Positions 43,115 to 52,870 of a DNA stretch of 64,000 bases are shown here, piece after piece. Position numbers and translations under genes: made by a program. The stretch covers positions 83,880-147,879 of the forward strand of contig CACJWS010000001.1 in assembly GCA_902596975.1 (NCBI GenBank), written 5' to 3'. The notes beneath the pieces are model-generated. The model had not been told where the DNA came from. It was given only the letters and a program-made list of their open reading frames with translations, and ran no database searches. The DNA comes from an uncultured Pelagibacteraceae bacterium (GTDB lineage: Bacteria; Pseudomonadota; Alphaproteobacteria; Pelagibacterales; Pelagibacteraceae). How positions within the stretch are numbered: the stretch's first letter is position 1; each line of letters starts with the position of its first letter.

Positions 43115-44569
43115 TTAAATTTTTTGATCATAATCCCCAACCTTACCAGTTTGTTGAAGGAGATTATCAATAAAGTCAAAAATCTTCTTTTTTCTATCTT
43201 CAGAGGTTGGACTTTCAGTAACCACAACTAAAGAGGGTTTATTAGAAGAAGCTCTTATTAATCCCCAAGACCCATCATTAAAAGAAAATCTTACTCCATT
43301 AACAGTTAATATTTCCCTAATTTCTTGATCATCTACTTTAATTTTATTTTCTTTAATGTTTGTTATTTCTTTAACTAAATTCTCAACTACTTCATATTTT
43401 TCACTATCTTTACAATAAGGAGCCATAGTTGGACTTTGATAAGTTGTTGGTAATTCAGCAAGTATTTCACTCATTTTTTTGTTATTTTTATCTAATAGCT
43501 TACAGACCTGTATTGCCGAATTAATTCCATCATCATAGCCATATCCCAAAGGTTTATTAAAAAAGAAATGACCACTTTTTTCAAATCCTGCTAAAGCCTT
43601 ATCGGTATTTACCTTTCTTTTGATGTGAGAATGACCAGTTTTCCAATAGATTGTTTCACATTCATTCTCATTTAATATTCTGTCATTTGAATAAAGTCCT
43701 GTCGATTTTACATCAACAATAAATTTACTTTTTTTGTGATCTTTCGAAAGATTTCTTGCAATTAATAGCCCTATTTTATCTGAAAAGATTTCATTACCTT
43801 TATCATCTATAACCCCAACTCTGTCTCCATCTCCATCAAAACCAAATCCAATATCAGCATTATTTTCTTTAACTGCTGAAGAAATTGCATGTAACATTTC
43901 TAAATCTTCAGGATTTGGATTATATTTTGGAAAAGTCCAATCAAGGTTGCAATCAAGTTCAATAACCTCACACCCAATACCTCTTAAAATTTCAGGTGCG
44001 AATATTCCAGCTGTTCCGTTACCACACGCAACAACTGCTTTAATTTTTTTATTTAATGAGTTTTTTGTTATCAAATCATTTTTATAAATAGCTTGGAAAC
44101 CATCAATTTTTTTCATATTTCCTTCACCATTAATAAAATTTTGATTGAGAGTAATATTTTTTAGTTCTTTCATTTCTTCAGGCGCATGAGTTAATCCTTT
44201 TTTGATGCCCATTTTTACACCTGTCCAACCATTTTCATTATGACTTGCTGTAACCATTGCAATTGCATCTGAATTTAAATTAAATTGTGCGAAATAAACC
44301 ATTGGGGATAAAGATAATCCTATATCCTCGATTTTACACCCAGTTGAAACTAAACCCTCTTTTAATTTTTCTTTTATATGTTCACTGTAAGACCTGTAAT
44401 CTTGGCCAACTATAATTCTAGGATTGTTTTTCTTTGTATGATTAATTATTTGAGTTCCAAGACCTTTACCAAGTTGAACGATTCCATCGTCATCTATGTC
44501 TTTTTCGTATACCCATCGTGCGTCATATTCCCGAAAGCCATAGGGATCAATTTTTCCCAAATTATTCAT
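43115..44569 (-). CDS. Phosphomannomutase/phosphoglucomutase
   Basis: A 484-aa alpha-D-phosphohexomutase. The catalytic serine loop is VTASHNENGWTGVKMG, the metal loop is FGFDGDGDRVGVID, and the sugar-binding segment GFEKSGHFFF follows. The AlgC/ManB-like length fits production of mannose-1-phosphate or glucose-1-phosphate for surface sugars. Whether it also acts on glucosamine-6-phosphate cannot be told. Downstream of the G+C-rich element on the opposite strand. Confidence 0.88.
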   Translation of the reverse strand: MNNLGKIDPYGFREYDARWVYEKDIDDDGIVQLGKGLGTQIINHTKKNNPRIIVGQDYRSYSEHIKEKLKEGLVSTGCKIEDIGLSLSPMVYFAQFNLNSDAIAMVTASHNENGWTGVKMGIKKGLTHAPEEMKELKNITLNQNFINGEGNMKKIDGFQAIYKNDLITKNSLNKKIKAVVACGNGTAGIFAPEILRGIGCEVIELDCNLDWTFPKYNPNPEDLEMLHAISSAVKENNADIGFGFDGDGDRVGVIDDKGNEIFSDKIGLLIARNLSKDHKKSKFIVDVKSTGLYSNDRILNENECETIYWKTGHSHIKRKVNTDKALAGFEKSGHFFFNKPLGYGYDDGINSAIQVCKLLDKNNKKMSEILAELPTTYQSPTMAPYCKDSEKYEVVENLVKEITNIKENKIKVDDQEIREILTVNGVRFSFNDGSWGLIRASSNKPSLVVVTESPTSEDRKKKIFDFIDNLLQQTGKVGDYDQKI

Positions 44570-44643
44570 GTGGATATATGTACATTTTTTTAAAATTTTT
44601 ATTGATAAATATTTAATAAGTTCTATAAATGTTCTATTGATTT

Positions 44644-44659
44644 ACAATTTATATAGTAT
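44644..44659 (+). promoter_or_regulatory. NrdR box 1
   Basis: Sixteen bases that match the NrdR consensus (ACACWATATATWGTGT) at 13 positions. The start-to-start distance to the second box is 31 bp, the helix-phased distance seen in known NrdR operators. Confidence 0.65.
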
Positions 44660-44674
44660 ATCAGGTAAATCTAC

Positions 44675-44690
44675 ACACTATATCTAGTTA
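44675..44690 (+). promoter_or_regulatory. NrdR box 2
   Basis: ACACTATATCTAGTTA, 13 of 16 matches to the NrdR consensus, 41 nt before nrdA. With box 1 it should let the ATP-cone repressor NrdR control the nrdAB genes. The nrdR gene itself is not in the window. Confidence 0.72.
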
Positions 44691-44730
44691 TTTACTAGAT
44701 TTTTTAGTATAAAGATAAAAAGGGAGTTTA

Positions 44731-46668
44731 ATGAACAAAATATTGTCTCAGGCAATCAGGAAAGCTGTCTCTGATTATAAACCGGCGGAAAAAATCAGCA
44801 ATAATGACAAAAGACCAGACTTATTTTCACTTAACAACAACACAGAGTTGTTTCAAAATTCTAAAGGCATAACTATTAAAATAGATAGATCTAGAGATAA
44901 TAATTTAACAGATTTTGGAAGAGCAACACTAAGCGATAGATACCTTGGAGAAAATGAGTCTTTCCAAGATTTATTCGCGAGAGTTGCAAGTCATTATGCA
45001 GATGACAACTTGCACGCGCAAAGACTTTACAACTACATAAGTAATTTATGGTTTATGCCAGCAACACCAGTTTTATCAAATGGTGGAACAAAAAGAGGTT
45101 TACCAATTTCTTGTTTCTTAAATGAAGCAGGGGATAGTTTAACTGGAATATTAGATCTATGGAGTGAAAATGTTTGGTTGGCTGCCAAAGGCGGAGGTAT
45201 TGGAAGTTACTGGGGTAACTTAAGATCCATTGGAGAAAAAATTGGAAGAGTTGGAAAAACTTCAGGAATAATTCCTTTTATAAAAGTTATGGACTCTTTG
45301 ACAATGGCGATCAGTCAAGGTTCTTTAAGAAGAGGATCAGCAGCTTGTTATCTTCCAATTGATCATCCGGAGATAGAAGAATTTATTGAAATGAGAAGAC
45401 CAACAGGTGGTGATCCAAACAGAAGATCATTAAATTTACACCACGGTGTTTTAGTTTCAGATGCATTTATGAGAGCTGTTGAGTTAGATGAACAATGGGC
45501 ACTAAAAAGTCCAAAAGATCAATCAGTACAAGCTACTGTTTCTGCAAGAAATTTATGGATTAGATTATTAACTGCAAGAATTGAAACTGGAGAACCATAT
45601 ATTGTTTTCATTGATACAGTTAATAGAATGATACCTCAACATCATAAGTTAGCTGGTTTAACTGTTAAGACATCTAACTTGTGTAGTGAAATAACTTTAC
45701 CAACAGGAATTGATAAAGAAGGTAGAGATAGAACGGCAGTATGTTGTTTATCATCTTTAAATTTAGAAACTTATGATGAATGGAAAGACGATGAAAACTT
45801 TGTTCCAGACGTAATGAGATTTTTAGATAATGTATTAACAGACTTTACTGAAAAAGCACCCGAGTCATTTAGTGATGCTGTTTATTCAGCATTGAAAGAA
45901 AGAAGTGTTGGTCTAGGTGTTATGGGACTTCATTCATTCTTCCAACAAAAAATGATTCCTTTTGAGTCAGTGATGAGCAAAGTTTGGAATAAAAAAATAT
46001 TTGAAAGTATCCAAAAACAAGTTGATCAAGCTTCAAAAGATTTGGCTGATGAAAGAGGTGCATGTCCAGATGCTGCTGATTATGGTATTAATGAGAGATT
46101 TTCAAATAAAACTGCAATAGCTCCAACTGCTTCAATTTCAATTATTTGTGGTGGAACATCTCCAGGTGTAGAGCCAATTGCAGCAAATAGTTATACACAT
46201 AAAACTTTGTCTGGATCATTTAACGTTAGAAATAAATATCTAATTAAATTATTAGAGAAGCACGGTAAAAATGATGATGAAACGTGGTCAAGTATAACAA
46301 CAAATCAAGGCTCAGTTTCTCATCTTGATTTTTTAACACAACAAGAAAAAGACGTATTTAAAACAGCTTTTGAACTAGACCAGAAATGGATCGTGGAGTT
46401 AGGTGCAGATAGAACTCCTCATATTTCTCAAGCACAATCAATAAATATATTTATACCTGCAGATATTCATAAAAGGGACTTACACCAAATCCATTTCCAA
46501 GCTTGGAAAAAAGGATTGAAGAGCCTTTATTACTGCAGATCTAAATCAATACAAAGAGCGGAAAACGTAAACGATGCAAATTCTACAGATGTAACTGCAA
46601 ACGTTTACAAATCTAAGAAACAAGAAAATCAACAACCAGAATATGAGGAGTGTTTATCATGTCAGTAG
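44731..46668 (+). CDS. nrdA: Ribonucleoside-diphosphate reductase alpha subunit (class I)
   Basis: Large subunit of class I ribonucleotide reductase, 645 aa. The redox cysteine pair has one member in PISCFLNEAGD, the radical cysteine is Cys318 in SNLCSE, and the C-terminal CLSC pair (Cys641, Cys644) is present for thioredoxin/glutaredoxin re-reduction. A full N-terminal ATP-cone domain is not evident, so activity-site regulation may be lacking. Two NrdR boxes lie upstream. Overlaps nrdB by 10 nt. Confidence 0.93.
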   Translation: MNKILSQAIRKAVSDYKPAEKISNNDKRPDLFSLNNNTELFQNSKGITIKIDRSRDNNLTDFGRATLSDRYLGENESFQDLFARVASHYADDNLHAQRLYNYISNLWFMPATPVLSNGGTKRGLPISCFLNEAGDSLTGILDLWSENVWLAAKGGGIGSYWGNLRSIGEKIGRVGKTSGIIPFIKVMDSLTMAISQGSLRRGSAACYLPIDHPEIEEFIEMRRPTGGDPNRRSLNLHHGVLVSDAFMRAVELDEQWALKSPKDQSVQATVSARNLWIRLLTARIETGEPYIVFIDTVNRMIPQHHKLAGLTVKTSNLCSEITLPTGIDKEGRDRTAVCCLSSLNLETYDEWKDDENFVPDVMRFLDNVLTDFTEKAPESFSDAVYSALKERSVGLGVMGLHSFFQQKMIPFESVMSKVWNKKIFESIQKQVDQASKDLADERGACPDAADYGINERFSNKTAIAPTASISIICGGTSPGVEPIAANSYTHKTLSGSFNVRNKYLIKLLEKHGKNDDETWSSITTNQGSVSHLDFLTQQEKDVFKTAFELDQKWIVELGADRTPHISQAQSINIFIPADIHKRDLHQIHFQAWKKGLKSLYYCRSKSIQRAENVNDANSTDVTANVYKSKKQENQQPEYEECLSCQ

Positions 46669-47672
46669 AAAGTCTAAAAGATACAAAACAAAAAATTGTA
46701 GAACCAAAAAAAATGGGTCTATTAGTTGAGAACCCAGTTTACAAACCATTCAGATATCCATGGTGTTATGACGCTTGGTTAACTCAACAAAGAATTCATT
46801 GGTTACCAGAGGAAGTTCCACTTGGTGATGACGTTAGAGATTGGCAAAAAAATCTTTCTGAGTCAGAAAAAAACTTATTAACTCAAATTTTTAGATTTTT
46901 TACTCAAGCAGATGTTGAGGTTAATAACTGCTACCTAAGACATTACACAACTGTATTTAAACCTACTGAAGTCTTAATGATGATGACAGCATTCGCATCA
47001 ATGGAAACAGTTCATGTAGCGGCTTATTCACATTTGTTAGATACTATCGGAATGCCAGAATCTGAATATTCTGCATTCATGAAGTACAAAGAGATGAAAG
47101 ATAAATATGATTACATGCAAAACTTTAATGTAAACTCAAAAGAAGATATCGCAAAAACTGTTGCAGTATTTAGTGCCTTTACAGAAGGTCTTCAGTTATT
47201 TGCAAGCTTTGCAATTTTATTAAACTTTCCAAGACACAACAAACTCAAAGGAATGGGTCAGATAGTTACTTGGTCAGTTAGAGATGAAACTCTTCATTGT
47301 AATTCTATGATTAGAATTTTTAAAGAGTTCATTAAAGAAAACCCTGAAATTTGGACTCCAAAACTTAAAAAAGAACTTTATGAAGCTTGCAGAACAATAA
47401 TTGAACACGAAGATGCATTTATTGATCTAGCTTTTGAAATGGGTCCAATGCAAGGTTTAACCGCTCAAGAAGTTAAAGATTATATTAGGTTTATAGGTAA
47501 TAGAAGATTAACTCAGTTAGGTCTTGAGCCAATATATGATGTTCAGAAAAATCCATTAACATGGTTAGATACTATGTTAAATGCAGTAGAGCATATGAAC
47601 TTCTTTGAAGGTAGAGCCACTGAATATTCAAAAGCATCTACACAAGGTAACTGGATAGACGCTTTCTCCTAG
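46659..47672 (+). CDS. nrdB: Ribonucleoside-diphosphate reductase beta subunit (class I)
   Basis: Radical-generating small subunit, 337 aa. Iron ligands are seen in QADVEVNN, SMETVHVAAYSH and RDETLHCNSM with EHEDAF. In SMETVHVAAY the tyrosine is seven residues after the Glu, matching the radical Tyr of E. coli R2. ATG at 46659 chosen over a GTG nine nt earlier because GAGGAG lies eight nt before it. It sits inside the nrdA 3' end. Confidence 0.93.
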   Translation: MSVESLKDTKQKIVEPKKMGLLVENPVYKPFRYPWCYDAWLTQQRIHWLPEEVPLGDDVRDWQKNLSESEKNLLTQIFRFFTQADVEVNNCYLRHYTTVFKPTEVLMMMTAFASMETVHVAAYSHLLDTIGMPESEYSAFMKYKEMKDKYDYMQNFNVNSKEDIAKTVAVFSAFTEGLQLFASFAILLNFPRHNKLKGMGQIVTWSVRDETLHCNSMIRIFKEFIKENPEIWTPKLKKELYEACRTIIEHEDAFIDLAFEMGPMQGLTAQEVKDYIRFIGNRRLTQLGLEPIYDVQKNPLTWLDTMLNAVEHMNFFEGRATEYSKASTQGNWIDAFS

Positions 47673-47678
47673 GATTAA

Positions 47679-47927
47679 GTGATAGTAAGTCCCTGTATAA
47701 GTATTTGTAAGACTGATCCTGTATCAGGTCTATGCTATGGATGTGGAAGATCTGATGAAGAGAAAAAAATCTGGAAAGATCCTGAAACAACTGATGATTG
47801 GAAGAGCAATAACTTAAAAGAACTAGAGAATAGACTTTCAGGTTGGCAATTAGAGAGTTTTAAAATGTCTTACAAAAACAAAATTGAAAAAGGCGTCTCT
47901 TTATATAAAGAAAAGCAAATAAAATAA
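47679..47927 (+). CDS. DUF1289 small Cys-motif protein
   Basis: An 82-aa protein. VSPCISICKTDPVSGLCYGCGR has the four-cysteine DUF1289 pattern CxxxC...CxxC, probably metal-binding. GTG start, six nt after the nrdB stop. Function unknown. Confidence 0.85.
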   Translation: MIVSPCISICKTDPVSGLCYGCGRSDEEKKIWKDPETTDDWKSNNLKELENRLSGWQLESFKMSYKNKIEKGVSLYKEKQIK

Positions 47928-47929
47928 TT

Positions 47930-49054
47930 TTACCTTTGATTTAGAAGCATTACTTTTCTGTATTTACTTCCTTTGTATTTAGCCAATGGTCTAATTAGTT
48001 TATTAGATGAATGTTGTTCCATTATATGAGCCGACCATCCAGTAATTCTTGAAATTACAAATATTGGTGTAAAGAAATCTGTATCAAAACCCATTAGATG
48101 ATAAGTTGGTCCTGTTGGGTAATCTACATTTGGATGAATATTCTTTTTACTAATCATTACTCTTTCAACAATATCGTAAATCTTTAAAAACTTTTTATCT
48201 TTTTTAATTTTAGCAACTTTTTTGAAATACTCTTTCATTGTTGGAACTCTTGAGTCTCCACTCTTATAAACCCTGTGCCCAAAACCCATAACAACCTCTT
48301 TTTTCTTTAATGCATTATTAATCCATTTTAAGGCATTCTCAGGTTTTTTGATTTTATTCATCATATGCATAACTTCTTCATTGGCTCCACCATGTAATGG
48401 TCCTTTTAAACTAGCTATAGCACCCGTTATAGCACCATGAATATCAGACAAACTACTTGTTATAGTTCTAGCTGTAAAAGTTGAAACATTAAAACTATGT
48501 TCCGCGTATAAAATTAAAGATACATCAAATGCTTTTACAATTTCCTTTTGAGGAACCTTTCCAAAACACATATAAAAAAAGTTTTCTGCAAAAGTTAATT
48601 CTTTTTTAGGTTTAATAATCTTTTTACCTTTTCGAATTCTATAAAACGCTGCTAAAGCAGTTGGAGTTTTAGCTAAAATTCTTAAAGCTTTTCTTGTATT
48701 TGCTTCCTGAGAATTATCTGTTGTCTCTTTATCTTCTAATCCCATTACGCTAACTGCAGTTCTAGCAACATCCATAGGATGAGATTTTTTTGGCATGTGT
48801 TTAATTATTTCGTAAAGATTTTTTGATAAATCTCTATGTCCACGTTCAATTTTTTCAAATTGTCTTAGCTCAATACTATTTGGTAAATCACCTTTTAAAA
48901 TAAGATATGCAGCTTCTTCAAATCTACAAAATTCACAAAGATCTTGAACAGCATAACCTCTATAAGTTAATGAGTTAATTTCAGGCATAACTTTAGAAAC
49001 TTCTGTTTCATCAACAACAATTCCTAATAAACCTTTTTTTACTTCTTCACTCAT
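47930..49054 (-). CDS. prpC: 2-methylcitrate synthase
   Basis: Joins propionyl-CoA and oxaloacetate, step one of the methylcitrate cycle. A 374-aa citrate synthase-family protein with LYAEHSFNVSTFTART, the histidine motif FGHRVYKSGDSRVP and VDYPTGPTYHLMGF. The prpD-prpB-prpC order supports methylcitrate rather than house-keeping citrate synthase. Last gene of the operon, joined to prpB by a one-base overlap. Confidence 0.9.
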   Translation of the reverse strand: MSEEVKKGLLGIVVDETEVSKVMPEINSLTYRGYAVQDLCEFCRFEEAAYLILKGDLPNSIELRQFEKIERGHRDLSKNLYEIIKHMPKKSHPMDVARTAVSVMGLEDKETTDNSQEANTRKALRILAKTPTALAAFYRIRKGKKIIKPKKELTFAENFFYMCFGKVPQKEIVKAFDVSLILYAEHSFNVSTFTARTITSSLSDIHGAITGAIASLKGPLHGGANEEVMHMMNKIKKPENALKWINNALKKKEVVMGFGHRVYKSGDSRVPTMKEYFKKVAKIKKDKKFLKIYDIVERVMISKKNIHPNVDYPTGPTYHLMGFDTDFFTPIFVISRITGWSAHIMEQHSSNKLIRPLAKYKGSKYRKVMLLNQR

Positions 49055-49950
49055 TATTCATGTCCTTCTGTACTAAAATTATATATCTTTTCGTCTAAAG
49101 AGTTATATTTTTCATACTCAACCAGATCATATAATCTTTTTCTTGTTTGCATCTTATCTATAATATTATTTTGATGTCCATCCGCAAAAATGGCACGTAG
49201 GCCATCCTCAACACTTTTCATCGCTAATCTTTGTGTCGTAACTGGATAAATAACAATATTATAACCAAGCTCTTCTAATTGCTTAAAATCTAGCAACTTA
49301 GATTTTCCAAACTCAGTCATATTAGCTAAAAGATAACAATCCAGTGATTTTCTAACTTTTTCAAACTCAGACTCATCTTTTAATGCTTCTGGAAAAATAA
49401 TTTCTGCACCAGCATCAATATAAGATTTGCAACGATCAATCATTTTATCAATACCTTCTACGCTTTTAGCATCAGATCGCGCGATGATTTTAAAATTTTT
49501 GTCTGATCTTGCTTCTACACATTCTTTGATTTTTTTTGTCATATCCTCTTTTGATATCAATTCTTTATTGTCTAGATGACCACATCTTTTCTGTTCTATC
49601 TGATCTTCTAAATGAATTGCCGAAATACCAAAATTTTCAAATGTTTGAACAGTTTCTTTACATGATTTAAAACCTGTATCGACATCAACAATGGTCGGAA
49701 GATTTGTAACACGTGCAATTTGCTTTGATCTGTTACTGACATCATTAAGAGTTGTTAATCCTATATCTGGATAACCCAAATCATTAGACATAACACCTCC
49801 AGATACATAGACTCCATCATATCCAATTTCTTCAATAACTTTTGCTGTTAATGGATTATATGCACCAGGTATTCTTAAAATTTTATTAGATTTAAGTTTA
49901 TTGTCTAAATCAATTCTTTTCTCTTCAGGTTTTTTTTCAACAAAATGCAC
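49054..49950 (-). CDS. prpB: Methylisocitrate lyase
   Basis: Splits methylisocitrate into succinate and pyruvate. A 298-aa isocitrate lyase/PEP mutase family protein: GVYVSGGVMSNDLGYPDIG, metal loop VDVDTGFKS and the catalytic loop KRCGHLDNKEL with its cysteine. It lies between prpD and prpC with one-base overlaps on both sides. Confidence 0.92.
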   Translation of the reverse strand: MHFVEKKPEEKRIDLDNKLKSNKILRIPGAYNPLTAKVIEEIGYDGVYVSGGVMSNDLGYPDIGLTTLNDVSNRSKQIARVTNLPTIVDVDTGFKSCKETVQTFENFGISAIHLEDQIEQKRCGHLDNKELISKEDMTKKIKECVEARSDKNFKIIARSDAKSVEGIDKMIDRCKSYIDAGAEIIFPEALKDESEFEKVRKSLDCYLLANMTEFGKSKLLDFKQLEELGYNIVIYPVTTQRLAMKSVEDGLRAIFADGHQNNIIDKMQTRKRLYDLVEYEKYNSLDEKIYNFSTEGHE

Positions 49951-51452
49951 TAAAATATTCCTCTTTTATTATTCGATTTTAAATATTTTTTACTTACTTC
50001 AATATTTAGTTTTGTTAGTTGATTATTTTTTAATTTTTTTAAATTTTGAACATCTTTTAAAAATCTATCACTTTCTTTTTTTGAAATTATATTTTCTGTT
50101 AAAATTTTAAATTTATTTATATAATCTATTCTTTCAAAAGGTCTATTGCCGTAGGGATGAGCATCTGCTCTTTCTAATTCTTCAATTACTTTTTTCCCAT
50201 TATTTAATGTCACAACAACCCTTGCACCAAAAGATTTCTTTTTTGGATCAGGATCATGATATTTCTTCGTCCATTTTTTGTCCTCATGTGTTTTAATAGA
50301 TCTCCATATTTTAATTGTGCTTTTTTTGTTAGCTCTCTTTTTAGTATAAGACTTTACATGATGCCAATCTGCATCTTCTAAAGCTACTGCAAAGATATAC
50401 ATTATTGAGTGATCTAAAGTTTCCCTACTAGCATTCGGATCCATTTTTTGTGGATCATTAGCTCCGGTTCCTATTACATAATGAGTATGATGGCTTGTAT
50501 ATATATCTATTTTTTTAATTGTATTTAAATTATCAATTTTTTTATTAAGTGATTTTGCAATATCAATTAATGCTTGAGCTTGATATTCTGCAGAATATTC
50601 TTTTGTATATGTTTCGAGAATGGCTTTCTTTTCTTCGTTCTTTTTTGGCAAAGGAACAAGATATTTAGCATTTTTTCCATCTAATATTCTTGCTATTATA
50701 CTATCTTCACCTTCGTAAATAGGACTTGGAGCTCCTTCACCTCGCATCGTTCTATCAACAGCTTCAATTGCTAATTTTCCTGCGTGAGCTGGAGCATATG
50801 CTTTCCAACTTGAAATCTCACCTTTTCTTGATTGTCTTGTTGAAATACTCACATGTAATGCTTGTTGAACAGCTTGATAAATAGTTTCTGTATTTAATTT
50901 TAACATTGATCCAATACCAGCGGCAACACTTGGTCCCAAGTGGGCGATATGATCGACTTTATGTTTATGAAGACAAATAGCTTTTACAAGGTTAACTTGA
51001 ACTTCATAAGCAGTTATAATTCCTCTTAATAAATCATTTCCATTTTTTTTTAATTGTTGTGCCACTGCTAATAGAGCAGGAATATTATCACCAGGATGGC
51101 TGTAATCAGCTGCTAGAAATGTATCATGAAAATCCAATTCTCTAACAGCAGTTCCATTTGCCCACGCAGCCCATTCACAATCAAATTTAAATTTTGAATT
51201 TATGCCAAAAAGATTAGCTCCATTTTTTCTAACATGTTTTTTTGCCATTTCTCTTGCAGATATTACAGGTCTTCTATTTAAGGAAGCTATAGCAACAGAA
51301 GCGTTATCAATAATTCTATTAATAACCATTTCTACTGAATTTTTATTTAATTTAGCATTATCACTTGCTATCTCTGCTATTTTCCAAGCAAGCTGTTTCT
51401 TCTTTGGAAGATTTATTTTTGATGGATATACTTTAATTGTATGCGATAACAA
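49950..51452 (-). CDS. prpD: MmgE/PrpD family 2-methylcitrate dehydratase
   Basis: Dehydrates 2-methylcitrate. A 500-aa MmgE/PrpD-family protein: [35 protein letters not shown] and [24 protein letters not shown] are the family stretches. The first gene of prpDBC; propionyl-CoA from amino acid or DMSP breakdown is the likely input. Confidence 0.92.
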   Translation of the reverse strand: MLSHTIKVYPSKINLPKKKQLAWKIAEIASDNAKLNKNSVEMVINRIIDNASVAIASLNRRPVISAREMAKKHVRKNGANLFGINSKFKFDCEWAAWANGTAVRELDFHDTFLAADYSHPGDNIPALLAVAQQLKKNGNDLLRGIITAYEVQVNLVKAICLHKHKVDHIAHLGPSVAAGIGSMLKLNTETIYQAVQQALHVSISTRQSRKGEISSWKAYAPAHAGKLAIEAVDRTMRGEGAPSPIYEGEDSIIARILDGKNAKYLVPLPKKNEEKKAILETYTKEYSAEYQAQALIDIAKSLNKKIDNLNTIKKIDIYTSHHTHYVIGTGANDPQKMDPNASRETLDHSIMYIFAVALEDADWHHVKSYTKKRANKKSTIKIWRSIKTHEDKKWTKKYHDPDPKKKSFGARVVVTLNNGKKVIEELERADAHPYGNRPFERIDYINKFKILTENIISKKESDRFLKDVQNLKKLKNNQLTKLNIEVSKKYLKSNNKRGIF

Positions 51453-51505
51453 AATAACTCCTAATTTGTGATTTTGTTTTAATAGTTAAAATAAATTAAT
51501 CAATA

Positions 51506-52186
51506 TTAAAGATATTGAGATACAATTTTTTCAATACCTACAAAGTCTTTTATTAAGTGATTATGATAAATTTCATCAATATTTTTTTCAGTATATCCAT
51601 CCTCTAATAAAATCATTGGAATATCTGCCGCTTTAGCTGCATTTGCATCCGACTCACTATCACCGATCATAATTGATTTATTTTTACTACCATCTAAAAT
51701 TTCTATGATTGTTGTTATATGTCTCGGATCAGGTTTACAATAATCAAAAGTATTATAACCCGCAACATACTCGAAGTAATCATATATCCCAATTTTTTTT
51801 AGAAGATCTACTGCAAGATGTTCCGTTTTATTCGTACATACAGCCATTGATATATTTTCTTTTTTACACCAATTTAAAAAATCTTTTACACCAGGCATCA
51901 GAGTACTTTCATTTAAAATATTTTTTCCATAATAAGAAATAAATTCATCTGTCATTTCATTTTTAATTTTCTCATTAATCGAAGTTAATTCTTTTTTGGC
52001 CTGGCTCCATATAGATCTACCAATCATTGCCCCAGCTCCTTGACCAACAGTATTTTTAAGTTCATCAAGAGATTTTGTGGGGTATCCAAATTTTTTCATA
52101 ACATGGTTATGAGCAAGCATTAGATCAGGTGCTGTGTCTACTAACGTACCATCTAAATCAAAAAGAACTGTGAATTTTTGTGTCAT
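51506..52186 (-). CDS. gph: HAD-family phosphoglycolate phosphatase-like
   Basis: A 226-aa HAD hydrolase. FDLDGTLVDTAPDL is motif I with the nucleophile Asp, VCTNK motif II, and MIGDSESDANAAKAADIP motif IV. Closest in pattern to Gph phosphoglycolate phosphatase; other phosphates are possible. Divergent from the GlmU-like gene with a 69-nt gap. Confidence 0.88.
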   Translation of the reverse strand: MTQKFTVLFDLDGTLVDTAPDLMLAHNHVMKKFGYPTKSLDELKNTVGQGAGAMIGRSIWSQAKKELTSINEKIKNEMTDEFISYYGKNILNESTLMPGVKDFLNWCKKENISMAVCTNKTEHLAVDLLKKIGIYDYFEYVAGYNTFDYCKPDPRHITTIIEILDGSKNKSIMIGDSESDANAAKAADIPMILLEDGYTEKNIDEIYHNHLIKDFVGIEKIVSQYL

Positions 52187-52255
52187 TTAAAAAGTATTAA
52201 TAAGAAATAAATTGTGAATTAATTAAATCAATACCCAGTTATATACAACTATCTA

Positions 52256-52864
52256 ATGAATAGTCAAAATTTACAAAATAAACTTAGAGATAAATTTTTA
52301 AAAAAAGGTGTCAAAATGAAGGGGCCTGAGACAGTTTTTTTTTCTAAAGATACTAAAATTGGAAAAAATGTAGAGATAGAACCTTATGTTGTGTTTGCAG
52401 ATAAAGTGAAAATAGGAAACAATGTAAAAATTTTATCTTTCTCTCATCTTGAGGGTGTTAAAATAGATAATGATGTAAGTGTAGGTCCATATGCACGTTT
52501 AAGATCTGGAACAAAAATAAAATCTGGATCAAAAATTGGAAATTTTGTTGAGATAAAAAAATCTACAATAAATAAAAATTCTAAAGTTAATCATTTATCA
52601 TATATTGGAGATGCACTAGTGGGGAAGGAAGTTAATATTGGAGCTGGAACAATAACTTGCAATTATGATGGAAGAAAAAAAAGTAAAACAAAAATTAAGG
52701 ATAAAGTATTTGTAGGTTCAAATACATCTTTAGTAGCACCAGTTACTCTGAATGAAAAAAGTGTCATAGGTGCAGGTTCAGTAATTACTAAAAATGTAAG
52801 CAAAGGGTCGTTGGCATTAACAAGATCAAATCAAAAAGAAAAGAAAAATTACAAAAGGAAATAA
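52256..52864 (+). CDS. GlmU acetyltransferase domain only (N-terminal uridylyltransferase absent)
   Basis: A 202-aa left-handed beta-helix protein matching the C-terminal half of Glm[24 protein letters not shown], the catalytic-His segment NHLSYIGDA and the signature [13 protein letters not shown], then [13 protein letters not shown]. The whole pyrophosphorylase domain (about 230 residues) is missing. The break is clean, right before the helix leading into the beta-helix, and no GlmU N-terminal sequence precedes it. Likely glucosamine-1-phosphate N-acetyltransferase. Six nt before glmS. Confidence 0.82.
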   Translation: MNSQNLQNKLRDKFLKKGVKMKGPETVFFSKDTKIGKNVEIEPYVVFADKVKIGNNVKILSFSHLEGVKIDNDVSVGPYARLRSGTKIKSGSKIGNFVEIKKSTINKNSKVNHLSYIGDALVGKEVNIGAGTITCNYDGRKKSKTKIKDKVFVGSNTSLVAPVTLNEKSVIGAGSVITKNVSKGSLALTRSNQKEKKNYKRK

Positions 52865-52870
52865 TAAGTT

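Noticed and set aside
44570..44730. 161-nt gap before nrdA as a possible riboswitch or small RNA
   Set aside because: Explained by two NrdR boxes and an A+T-rich promoter region; no stable stem seen.
51202..51471. 89-aa ORF opposite the start of prpD
   Set aside because: Looks hydrophobic, but the sense strand is a clear MmgE/PrpD protein; no start signal.
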